From Paludibacter sp. (GTDB taxonomy: Bacteria; Bacteroidota; Bacteroidia; Bacteroidales; Paludibacteraceae), in assembly GCA_028710415.1 (NCBI GenBank), contig JAQTUE010000007.1, forward strand, positions 144,821 through 208,820: DNA of 64,000 nucleotides, written 5' to 3'. The translations under genes and the position numbers were made by a program. Position 1 is the first letter of the stretch; each line of letters starts with the position of its first letter. This document shows positions 26,734 through 34,642 of this stretch, piece after piece. Below the pieces are notes generated by a model. The model saw nothing but the letters and a program-made list of their open reading frames with translations. It ran no database searches and was not told the origin of the DNA.

Positions 26734-27690
26734 TTATTTGATTATATTTCCAAAATCATCGTAGGTATAAAACCCTTTGTTGACACTTATCCCGAAATGT
26801 TTCGCACGGAAAAGCCTCAACAGGATCGGCGATGGTTTGTATTTGATGCTGCCATATTCATCCCACAGGTTTTCGAGCAAGCGTACTATTTTCTCAATAC
26901 CCATCTGGTCGGCAGTACGGAAGACTCCCTGGCGGTGTCCAAAGCCTACAGTAAGTACCCTGTCTATGTCTTCAACGTTCGAAATACCTTCCATCAATAT
27001 CTGGCAGGCTTCGTTCAACTGAATCAGGAACAGGCGTATGCTCACCAGTCCGGCTGATTCCATCACCGAGACATACTGGTGATTGATCAGTTTAGCAAAA
27101 TGGCAGACTTTATCATAAGTCTCGGTAGAAGTATTGAGACCGGGAACGATTTCAATAATCTGTGAATCGGGTACATTGGACAGGAAATGCAAGCCAATGC
27201 AACGCTCGGTATGGACCAGCTCGGAAGCAAGGTCGGTTACTATAACCGTAGAGACATTCGAGGCGATAATGGCGGTGGTGGAAAGAACCCTTTCGAGTTC
27301 CATAAAGACTTCCTTACGTTGGATAACGCGTCTTTCACCGGTCTGGTCATGATAACGGATTGCTTCGATAACAAAGTCACAACCACTGAAATCATCGAAG
27401 CTGGTTGTACCGGTAATACGTCCAATGATGGCCTTCTTCTCATTTTCAGTTAGTCCCCAGTTTTGTATTTTCTTATCCAGTTTTCCTTCTATCCGGCTGT
27501 AGGCATTGGCAATGCCTTCTTCATTCGGTTCCAGGAAAACCACCTCTATGCCACTGAGTGCAGCCGTGGTGGCAATAACGCTTCCTTCTTTGCCGCAGCC
27601 TACCACTCCGATACGCGAAAACAGCGTTCGTTTGCGGTTACGCTTGCTTAATCCATAGCGTTCGATTGCTTCAATTATTTCTTCAGCCAT
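26734..27690 (-). CDS. Divergent 3-hydroxyacyl-CoA dehydrogenase-like protein
   Basis: The 318-residue protein has a 24-residue N-terminal extension and then a Rossmann NAD site (IGVVGCGKEGSVIATTAALSGIEVVFLE), followed by a helical C-terminal domain (DIDRVLTVGFGHRQGVFRTADQMG ... SVNKGFYTYDD). This is the layout of 3-hydroxybutyryl-CoA dehydrogenases. Two usual active-site motifs are altered. HFFNPVP is HFLSNVP (the histidine is kept) and the PGFxxNR motif is AGLVSIR, which lacks the asparagine. It lies between pta and ackA, 14 bases before ackA, so it is co-expressed with acetate metabolism. Activity on hydroxyacyl-CoA should not be assumed. Confidence 0.75.
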   Translation of the reverse strand: MAEEIIEAIERYGLSKRNRKRTLFSRIGVVGCGKEGSVIATTAALSGIEVVFLEPNEEGIANAYSRIEGKLDKKIQNWGLTENEKKAIIGRITGTTSFDDFSGCDFVIEAIRYHDQTGERRVIQRKEVFMELERVLSTTAIIASNVSTVIVTDLASELVHTERCIGLHFLSNVPDSQIIEIVPGLNTSTETYDKVCHFAKLINHQYVSVMESAGLVSIRLFLIQLNEACQILMEGISNVEDIDRVLTVGFGHRQGVFRTADQMGIEKIVRLLENLWDEYGSIKYKPSPILLRLFRAKHFGISVNKGFYTYDDFGNIIK

Positions 27691-27691
27691 A

Positions 27692-27893
27692 TTTTTGAGT
27701 TAATTAAGTTGATTTGTTGGTTGATTAGTTGACTAGTTAATTAGGTTGATTAAGTTGATTAAGTTAATTAAGTTGATTAAGTTAATAGGATTTTTGGTTG
27801 AATGATATGATCTTTAGATACAGTAAAAACTTCTACACCCAATTAACCAATCAACCAATTAACTTAATCAACTTATTTAACTTACTCAACTAA
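27692..27893. repeat. Inverted GTTGATTAA-type array between pta and the dehydrogenase gene
   Basis: The left part (about 27700-27783) has units such as GTTGATTAA, GTTAATTAA and GTTGACTAG. The right part (about 27840-27890) has the same words inverted (TTAACCAATCAACC, TTAACTTAATCAAC). They are separated by about 55 bases of ordinary sequence. The region would fold back in the pta transcript. Its words match the arrays at 11661 and 40224. Confidence 0.7.
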
Positions 27894-27896
27894 ACC

Positions 27897-28898
27897 CTAC
27901 ACCCCCATCGCCTGGTTAGCAGTAATGGTAATCATCTTCACAATATCATCCACCGAGCAACCACGCGAAAGATCGTTGATGGGGGCAGCCATACCTTGCA
28001 GGATCGGACCGACAGCCTGGGCGCCTGAGAATCGTTCCACCAGTTTATAAGCTATATTTCCGGATTGAAGATCAGGGAAAACCAACACATTGGCTTGTCC
28101 GGCAATCTTACTTCCAGGAGCCTTGCTTTGTCCTACTGAAGGAACCAAAGCGGCATCAGCCTGCATCTCACCATCAAGTAACAAGTCAGGAGCCATCTCA
28201 TGGGCTATACGGGTTGCTTCAACAACTTTATCCACCAGTTCATGTTTGGCACTTCCTTTTGTGGAAAAGCTCAACATAGCCACGCGGGGTTCAAATCCAC
28301 CAATCACACGGGCGGTATCTGCTGTACAAACTGCTATCTGGGCAAGCTCTTCGGCAGTAGGGTTTGGATTCACGGCACAGTCGGCAAATACCAACAAACC
28401 GTTTTCACCATATTGAGGGGTTGGGGTGAACATCAGCAATGCTCCCGAAACCACTTTTATGCCCGGTAATGTTTTTACAATCTGAAAAGCCGGACGAAGT
28501 ACATTCCCGGTCGTATTCCTTGCTCCGGCCAATTCACCGTCAGCATCATTGTTCTTAATCATCAAGCATCCCAGGTATAAGGGGTCCTTTGATAATTTCA
28601 CGGCTTCTTCCATGGTTATGCCTTTGCTCTTTCTGAGTTCAAAAAGCAGGGTGGCATAATCCGCCATTTTCGGATCTGTTTCAGGATCAACAATTGTAGC
28701 CTGTACAATGTTCGATAGGCCGTTTTCAGCAGCCAGCTTTTTAATTTCAGCTTCATTCCCAATCAGGATCAGGTGAGCCGCTTTTTCCTTCAGAATAATA
28801 TCCGCAGCTTTCAGGGTGCGGATTTCAGTGCCTTCGGGCAGTACAATACGTTGTACGTTTGCCTTGGCACGTGCCATAATTTTCTCTAATAATTCCAT
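27897..28898 (-). CDS. pta: Phosphate acetyltransferase
   Basis: Converts acetyl-CoA plus phosphate to acetyl phosphate, feeding ackA. I start at ATG 28898 ([12 protein letters not shown]), giving 333 residues. The longer frame would include the promoter and an N-terminus without family resemblance. Typical features are [80 protein letters not shown] and [20 protein letters not shown]. It heads the acetate operon, though a long repeat follows it. Confidence 0.95.
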   Translation of the reverse strand: MELLEKIMARAKANVQRIVLPEGTEIRTLKAADIILKEKAAHLILIGNEAEIKKLAAENGLSNIVQATIVDPETDPKMADYATLLFELRKSKGITMEEAVKLSKDPLYLGCLMIKNNDADGELAGARNTTGNVLRPAFQIVKTLPGIKVVSGALLMFTPTPQYGENGLLVFADCAVNPNPTAEELAQIAVCTADTARVIGGFEPRVAMLSFSTKGSAKHELVDKVVEATRIAHEMAPDLLLDGEMQADAALVPSVGQSKAPGSKIAGQANVLVFPDLQSGNIAYKLVERFSGAQAVGPILQGMAAPINDLSRGCSVDDIVKMITITANQAMGV

Positions 28899-28963
28899 GA
28901 TGTAGAAAATAAATTGATGTGGTATTCGGCGAGAGGATATTGTCTTCGGGCTGAAAAACGATA

Positions 28964-28993
28964 CAAAGATACTGGAATATTCTAAAATTGCAA
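28964..28993 (-). promoter_or_regulatory. pta promoter
   Basis: On the minus strand a TTG (complement of 28991-28993) lies 19 bases before TATCTTTG (complement of 28964-28971), a full match to the Bacteroidota promoter. The pta start is 65 bases further. It excludes the longer reading of pta that begins at 29036. Confidence 0.75.
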
Positions 28994-29474
28994 TGTAGAG
29001 ATGGCAGTTTTTGCTAAATATTTGACTGAATGTCAAATTTCACATGTATTTTATCATTTATTGAAGGAAAATGGCTGGTTTTTGGCTTAAAAACACAACC
29101 TTAAAAACAGCCCGCCCTTTATCTGATATTGCCAGAGTATAGTAGCCGGTTTACTCCAAATAGTTGCTGAGACAGTTAACTCAGGTTTTGGCTTACAATC
29201 AAAAATGACAGGCTTTTTCAATACCCGGGAATACCGGATACCTCCAAAAAAGAATTGAAAAATGAGTTGATTCCGATAGTCAAAATATTATTTCAATTTA
29301 TCCAAATGACAACTAACATTTATCAAATTTAGTTGTTATAAAGCTGATTGTTAATCAATAATAAAAGCAAGAGTGTTTTTTTCTTTATTGTGCTAAATCT
29401 TATTAGTGGAATGCACCCGGCCTTATTTGGGTACACAGAGATCAATTATTTGAACGAATAAAAGCTCAACATAT
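28994..29474. other. Intergenic region between divergent pta and DUF3943 genes
   Basis: About 480 bases with no recognisable gene, repeat or terminator. It must contain the promoter for the DUF3943 gene, but no well-spaced TTG/TAnnTTTG pair was found. Confidence 0.4.
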
Positions 29475-30944
29475 ATGTGTTTTCATAAGAATTCATTTAT
29501 AGTTCTTTTTAGCTTGATAGTATTCTCTGTTTATAGTCAGCCAACAATCCAATCAGATTCTATAGAGTATAGAACCCGAACGGATTCATTGGTAGCACCA
29601 CCAAAAAATCAGCTAAAGACAGCAGGAATTATTCTTGCTACAAACCTTGGTGTATGGTGTTACGACCGTTATATCGTGGGAGGATCGTATGCCCGGATAA
29701 ATTTAAATACCATCAGGTTTAATTTCAAAACCGGCTTTGTCGGGGATAACGATGGGTTTATGACCAACCTGCTATCCCATCCCTATCATGGCGCGGTATA
29801 TTTTAATGCTGCCAGGATGAACGGGTTGAATTACTGGGAATCCATACCCTATGTGGCAGGAGGAAGCTTGATGTGGGAGTTCTTCCTGGAAAATGAACCT
29901 GCATCGATCAACGACTTTTTAACCTCGACAGTGGGCGGAATGACCCTGGGTGAAATGAGCTTCAGGATATCCGACAGGATCATTGACGACAGGAGTATCG
30001 GGTTTGAGCGCTTCAAACGGGAGGCGTTGATAACCTTGCTATCTCCTATCAGGGGCCTGAACCGCATCATCAGCGGGGAAGCCTGGAGACACCGGAAGAT
30101 CCGGGGAAATGCATTGCCCTCTACTCCTGTTACTTTCTATTCGTCAATCGGAACGAGTATCCTTTCGGACATGACACATAAAAAAGAGAATTCCAGTAAA
30201 ATGTTGGGCTACGACCTGGGGCTGGTATATGGAAATCCATTTGATCAGGAGAATGAAAAACCTTTTGACTACTTTACACTCAGGATATCCGGCAATATCT
30301 TTTCACAACAATCGGAAATCAGCAGGGTCAATGCGTTGGGCCAGTTAGTTACAAAAGATCTTTATGTCCGAAAACATAGCCCCCAGGTGAGTATAGGCAT
30401 TTACCAACACTTGAATTATTATGTGATTGATTCGGATACAAAGAATATCTTCCTGTCCCCTTTAAAAATATCGGAAGCTGCATCGGTTGGTCCCGGGTTA
30501 TTGATAAAATGCAACCTGACAAATACTATCAACTTAACCGGATCAACTTACCTGAGTGCCATCCTGTTGGGCGGCAACCAGTGCGATCATTATCGGGAAG
30601 GCATTCGAAATTACAACATGGGAAGCGGATTCAGTTCTAAATTAAACTTTGACTTGAACTATGACAATAGGGCAAGATTATCTCTAAATCTGGAGAATTA
30701 TCAACTCTATTCATGGATTGGAAACCTTCCTTTTATTGAAGAAAACAGTGGAACGGATTCAGCGGGTGAAATAGGCAATGCAAACCTTAGCGTTGTGACG
30801 TTGACATTAAATTATAAAATCAGTCCCCATTTTTACCTATCCGCTGAAGGCAGTTATTATTACCGGAAAAATCACTATAAATACTTCGCCGAAGTAAACC
30901 AAAGCATTCTAGGCAATAAAGTGAGCATTGGATATATTTTCTAG
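29475..30944 (+). CDS. DUF3943 outer-membrane-associated protein
   Basis: A 489-residue exported protein with a signal peptide (about residues 1-22, FIVLFSLIVFSVYSQ). The N-terminal half fits DUF3943: WCYDRYIVGGSYARIN, FVGDNDGFMTNLLSHPYHG, YWESIPYVAGGSLMWEFFLENEPASINDFLTSTVGG and LSPIRGLNRIISGE. The C-terminal half is rich in alternating aromatic strands and ends SIGYIF, as outer-membrane beta-barrels do. Function is unknown. A copy of its last 60 bases is found about 1 kb downstream at 31946. Confidence 0.75.
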   Translation: MCFHKNSFIVLFSLIVFSVYSQPTIQSDSIEYRTRTDSLVAPPKNQLKTAGIILATNLGVWCYDRYIVGGSYARINLNTIRFNFKTGFVGDNDGFMTNLLSHPYHGAVYFNAARMNGLNYWESIPYVAGGSLMWEFFLENEPASINDFLTSTVGGMTLGEMSFRISDRIIDDRSIGFERFKREALITLLSPIRGLNRIISGEAWRHRKIRGNALPSTPVTFYSSIGTSILSDMTHKKENSSKMLGYDLGLVYGNPFDQENEKPFDYFTLRISGNIFSQQSEISRVNALGQLVTKDLYVRKHSPQVSIGIYQHLNYYVIDSDTKNIFLSPLKISEAASVGPGLLIKCNLTNTINLTGSTYLSAILLGGNQCDHYREGIRNYNMGSGFSSKLNFDLNYDNRARLSLNLENYQLYSWIGNLPFIEENSGTDSAGEIGNANLSVVTLTLNYKISPHFYLSAEGSYYYRKNHYKYFAEVNQSILGNKVSIGYIF

Positions 30945-31070
30945 CAATCAGTAATAATTATTGATCTGTTTATTAAATATCTTGTTTGACTCTTTATGCA
31001 ACCATTTAATAAAATTACCCATGGATTGTTTTCCGGCATTATACTGAGCACAATTCGAATTGAATCAAAT

Positions 31071-31102
31071 AAAGCAAACTGACAATAATCGGTTTGCTTT
31101 TT
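31071..31102 (+). terminator. Terminator behind the DUF3943 gene
   Basis: AAGCAAAC pairs with GTTTGCTT around a 14-base loop and is followed by a T-run. It is 130 bases beyond the DUF3943 stop. Confidence 0.6.
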
Positions 31103-31143
31103 AGTTGGTTTAAATTATTTCAACTTTTCGGATTGAACTTAAA

Positions 31144-31302
31144 TTAAACTGAATGTTTAGTTCGTACCACTTTCTTTGAATCAGCTTTAATTTCAAGCTT
31201 TCTCTTAGCAATATAATTACTAAGTTCGTTTTCTTCTTTTTTGGTAAGAGGTTTACTTTGAATTTTAAAGTCTATCCCTTCCGGTTCTTTTATATACCCC
31301 AT
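31144..31302 (-). CDS. Small charged protein, possible antidote of the upstream GNAT-like protein
   Basis: I start at ATG 31302 (MGYIKEPEGIDF), four bases after the upstream gene's stop; the frame open to 31329 would overlap that gene. The 52-residue product is highly charged (KPLTKKEENELSNYIAKRKLEIKADSKK) with no membrane segment. I do not know a named family. The tight coupling to a GNAT-like gene makes a two-protein unit, possibly toxin-antitoxin-like, but that is inference from organisation only. Confidence 0.6.
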   Translation of the reverse strand: MGYIKEPEGIDFKIQSKPLTKKEENELSNYIAKRKLEIKADSKKVVRTKHSV

Positions 31303-31306
31303 GATA

Positions 31307-31831
31307 TTATGGTTTAAAATATTTATCAACTAAAATTTTTGCAGCATTAGAATCAATAACCATTAAACGTCCTCCAAAATTAGTAGCGCCAAGTAATTTA
31401 TGATAATGTTCTATCAACTTTGTTTTTGATTCAAAAGAAACAAATCCTTCACCTCCTGTTTGAAATGATAATTTACAAGCAAATGCGACTAAATTTCCAG
31501 AAACACCTTCATATATTTTATTCTTCCCAATATTGAAAGGTGCACTTTCTAATAAATACATGTAGACATGATCAGATTTTATTGTCAAACTAATCAATCC
31601 CTGAATTACGCCCGGATTATCTAAAATCGTCAATTTATAGACTTGTCTATCAATTTGATTAAATTCATATTTCCAATTAAATGACCAACCTTTTGTTTTT
31701 GTAATTAACTTCAAATCAGATATTGTCAGTAAAGATATTTCTGTACTGAAACTATCTCCACTTATTTTGTTTAAAATTGAATCAGTCAATTTATCAATTT
31801 CAAATTCAAGTATATATGAATTTAGTTTCAT
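31307..31831 (-). CDS. GNAT-like acetyltransferase-fold protein
   Basis: A 174-residue protein. Its C-terminal half has a GNAT-like arrangement: beta strand with acidic residue (MYLLESAPFNIGKNKIYEGVSGNLVAFACKLSFQTGGEGFVSFESKTKLIEHYHKLLGA), where GVSGNLVAFA may stand in for the acetyl-CoA pyrophosphate loop, then FGGRLMVIDSNAAKILVDKYF. The usual RxxGxG/A loop is not clean. A minus-strand TAACTTTG box (31833-31840) abuts the start codon, which would leave almost no leader. The next gene starts 4 bases after its stop. Confidence 0.5.
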   Translation of the reverse strand: MKLNSYILEFEIDKLTDSILNKISGDSFSTEISLLTISDLKLITKTKGWSFNWKYEFNQIDRQVYKLTILDNPGVIQGLISLTIKSDHVYMYLLESAPFNIGKNKIYEGVSGNLVAFACKLSFQTGGEGFVSFESKTKLIEHYHKLLGATNFGGRLMVIDSNAAKILVDKYFKP

Positions 31832-31945
31832 ACAAAGTTAGCAAAATAACCTCATAGTTTAAAACAATGTTATGATAAATAAAGTTTATTTTGATTTGAA
31901 ATCAGAACTCAAATATCAGTTTTCAATCAATGAAAAGTTAATTTA

Positions 31946-32005
31946 GCTGAAGCAAACCAAAGCATTCATAGAGATAAAGTGAGTATCGGATATATTTACA
32001 GCAAT
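31946..32005 (+). pseudogene. Duplicated 3' tail of the DUF3943 gene
   Basis: The 60 bases align with 30888-30948 at the end of the DUF3943 gene with few changes (peptide AEANQSI and DKVSIGYI here, AEVNQSI and NKVSIGYIF there). The original stop codon is lost, so a meaningless frame continues. No other part of the gene is present. Confidence 0.8.
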
Positions 32006-32310
32006 ACCAATACAACAAACACAAAAAAAAGCATCCTTCCCCGGAGATCATACAGGTATAAAAAATACTACTTTTGCCAAAAAGATGCTGCCTGCCATAC
32101 TGATAGAGCATGTAATCAGACTAATCATTACAGAATCTATTGGCGACAGATTTCGAGAACTGCTCTAAGTATATACCTTACCACAAAATTTGATACGAAA
32201 TAAATTTGCGATTACTTGCAGCTATTATTAAAACAATTTGGCATTGATGTGGTTATTAGTAAAACAGAAACTATCGTAAAGGAAAAAGTACAGAAAAAAA
32301 GTACAGAAAA
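32006..32310. other. Scar region before the oxidoreductase gene
   Basis: After the DUF3943 tail copy, a stretch reads KMLPAILIEHVIRLIIT-ESIGDRFRELL followed by a stop (about 32083-32167). It looks like a fragment of a coding sequence but I cannot name it. The remaining 140 bases to the next start show nothing clear. Confidence 0.35.
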
Positions 32311-32997
32311 ATGAGTAAACTTAAAGTTATCATCACAGGGGCTACCGGAATGGTAGGCGAAGGTGTCCTGGTTGAATGTTTGCAGAGTGATGAAGTGGAA
32401 AAGGTATTGGTGATAACACGTAAACCCAGCGGTTATACGCATGCGAAACTTACGGAGATAGTCCACGGGGACTTTTATGACATATCACCGCTTAGTGACA
32501 GGCTGACGGGCTATAACGCCTGCTATTTCTGCCTGGGGGTTACTTCCCTGGGGAAAAATGAGGCTGAATACACTAAGTTAACTCATACGCTGACCTTGAA
32601 CTTTGCAACAATACTATCAAAACTGAATCCGGATATGACTTTTTGTTATATCTCAGGAGCCAGTACCGACAGTACTGAAAAAGGAAAAACCATGTGGGCA
32701 CGGGTAAAAGGGAAAACTGAAAATGACCTGATGAAACTGCCTTTCAAACAGGTATATAATTTCAGGCCGGGTGGTATAGAACCTTTTCTACCCTTGAGAC
32801 CTTCACAGACCTTTTACAAAACCTACAAGTACACGAAATGGATCTTCTCCATCATGAAAGTAATTACCCCCCAATATATTATAACGCTCAAAGAATTGGC
32901 AGCCGCCATGATCAATGTGTCCATAACCGGATATTCTAAAAATACACTGGAAATGGACGACATGAAGTTACTGGCAAAAGCCCGACTAAAAAAATGA
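32311..32997 (+). CDS. NAD(P)-binding Rossmann-fold oxidoreductase
   Basis: A 228-residue atypical short-chain dehydrogenase/NmrA-like protein. The N-terminal nucleotide-binding motif is IITGATGMVGEGVL. A YCFLGV-like segment (NACYFCLGVTSLGK) and a YISGAS(T)-DST block follow. RVKGKTENDLMKLPF takes the place of the YxxxK region, then NFRPGGIEP. Its reaction is unknown. It overlaps the next gene by 4 bases (ATGA), so the two are coupled. Confidence 0.75.
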   Translation: MSKLKVIITGATGMVGEGVLVECLQSDEVEKVLVITRKPSGYTHAKLTEIVHGDFYDISPLSDRLTGYNACYFCLGVTSLGKNEAEYTKLTHTLTLNFATILSKLNPDMTFCYISGASTDSTEKGKTMWARVKGKTENDLMKLPFKQVYNFRPGGIEPFLPLRPSQTFYKTYKYTKWIFSIMKVITPQYIITLKELAAAMINVSITGYSKNTLEMDDMKLLAKARLKK

Positions 32998-34103
32998 AGA
33001 AATTTATGTATATAACTGCATCCATACTGGCCCTGTTTTCGATAGCCACAGTATTCACAATAAATCAGGTACAGTTCGGCAAACTACCCTCAGGAGAAAG
33101 GCTGGAACGTATTAAAAAGTCACCAAATTACAAGGACGGTTCCTTCCAAAACCAAAGCATTACGCCGGTAATGGCAGAAGATGTGAGTTATTTATCTGTT
33201 GGCAAAGAAATGCTGTTCAGCAAAAAGGAAAGAGTGACTCCTGAAGATTCAATACCTGCAACAAAGATTAACCTGAAACAGTTGGACAGATCCAAAGACA
33301 TCCTGGTATGGTTTGGACATTCTTCTTATTTTATGCAGATTGATGGGAAAAGGATATTGGTGGATCCTGTTTTAAGTGGCAGCGCTTCCCCATTTTCATT
33401 TGCTGTAAAGGCATTTAAAGGAACAAACCGCTATACTGCCGACGACATCCCTGAGATTGATTATCTGTTCATATCACATGACCATTGGGATCATTTGGAT
33501 TATGAAACCGTCCTGAAATTAAAACCTAAAGTAAAAAAAGTGATTTGCGGTCTGGGTGTAGGCGAAGATTTTGAGTACTGGGGCTATGACAAGAACTCGA
33601 TCATTGAAATGGACTGGAATGAACAGGCCCAGTTGGACAGCGGCTTTATTGCAAATGTTCTCCCTGCAAGACACTTTTCAGGACGTGGGTTGACACGGAA
33701 TAAGACCCTATGGGTTTCATTTGTACTGCAGACACCCACCATGAAGATATTCATGGGCGGTGATGGCGGTTACGATAAGCACTTTGCAGAAATTGGTAAA
33801 AAGTTTGGATCCATTGATTTAGCCATACTTGAAAATGGTCAATACAATAAAAACTGGAGATACATTCACATGTTGCCCGGAGAACAGCTAAAAGCATTCC
33901 ATGATTTAAATGCTAAAAGGCTATTTGCAGTACACTCATCGAAATTTGCACTTGCCAACCACTCCTGGGATGAACCATTAATCAGTATTACGGCTGCATG
34001 CAGGAAAAACAATGTCGCTCTGATCACCCCAATGATAGGTGAACAGGTAAACCTGAAGGACAGTACCCAGAAGTTTAACGAATGGTGGAAAGGGGTAAAT
34101 TAA
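32994..34103 (+). CDS. Membrane-anchored metallo-beta-lactamase-fold hydrolase (NAPE-PLD/UlaG-like)
   Basis: A 369-residue protein with an N-terminal hydrophobic anchor (about residues 4-22) and an MBL fold. The metal motif SHDHWDHLD (HxHxDH type) is near residue 160, preceded by FGHSSYFMQIDGKRILVDPVLSGSASP. Later ligand regions are PARHFSGRG and GDGGYDKHF. The order resembles N-acylphosphatidylethanolamine phospholipase D-like hydrolases, so a phospholipid or lactone substrate in the periplasm is plausible but unproven. Translationally coupled to the oxidoreductase gene before it. Confidence 0.82.
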   Translation: MKKFMYITASILALFSIATVFTINQVQFGKLPSGERLERIKKSPNYKDGSFQNQSITPVMAEDVSYLSVGKEMLFSKKERVTPEDSIPATKINLKQLDRSKDILVWFGHSSYFMQIDGKRILVDPVLSGSASPFSFAVKAFKGTNRYTADDIPEIDYLFISHDHWDHLDYETVLKLKPKVKKVICGLGVGEDFEYWGYDKNSIIEMDWNEQAQLDSGFIANVLPARHFSGRGLTRNKTLWVSFVLQTPTMKIFMGGDGGYDKHFAEIGKKFGSIDLAILENGQYNKNWRYIHMLPGEQLKAFHDLNAKRLFAVHSSKFALANHSWDEPLISITAACRKNNVALITPMIGEQVNLKDSTQKFNEWWKGVN

Positions 34104-34206
34104 TACCATAAGATTCCCGAAATGTGGGTTTCAAGAGTAACATCTTCTTGTATCGTTTGTTTCTCATAATAAGACTGCTCTCAATGACTAATAATTTTAA
34201 GCAATT

Positions 34207-34542
34207 CTACCCAACAATACTCAATTTGTGAGGAAGTTCCTCACAAATTGGATATCGTTGATAAAATAATCTCATATAGCTGAGATTGGATCGACTAAAA
34301 CCTTTGCCATGTACTTGTGATAAATCTTTAGATAAGTTTTCAAGCAACGCTTTGCCATACTTCGCTTTAATGTTGCCTCCCTGTTCAAATTCAACGATAT
34401 ATTGCCCAATTTTCCAATAGGTATCCACCATATTTGAATTTATGGCCTGTATCGCTTTACGTCGGCTGTTTGTATAAGTATCAGAAATACAATTCAGTAA
34501 ATTCAGATAGTTACTGTCCAATGATTCAGGTTTATTTTCCAT
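34207..34542 (-). pseudogene. Truncated DUF1016 (YhcG-type) nuclease gene
   Basis: The 111 residues match the N-terminal DUF1016 domain: NSRRKAIQAINSNMVDTYWKIGQYIVEFEQGG, KAKYGKALLENLSKDL and GFSRSNLSYMRLFY. Full-length members have about 340 residues with a C-terminal PD-(D/E)XK nuclease domain. Here the frame ends at HKLSIVG, just where the family normally continues as LSWSH. No nuclease domain is found downstream. It is a 3'-deleted remnant or a free-standing N-terminal domain. Confidence 0.75.
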
Positions 34543-34642
34543 GATTTAATGAATTAATTGTTAGTACTCTATTTCTATTTTTCAGAACATGCTTATAAAT
34601 GCACATTGAAGTTAAGAAATCAAACTTCTATAAAACAAATGG

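Noticed and set aside
28899..29036. N-terminal extension of pta to 29036
   Set aside because: It would include the TTG/TATCTTTG promoter and has no family resemblance; ATG 28898 gives the normal length.
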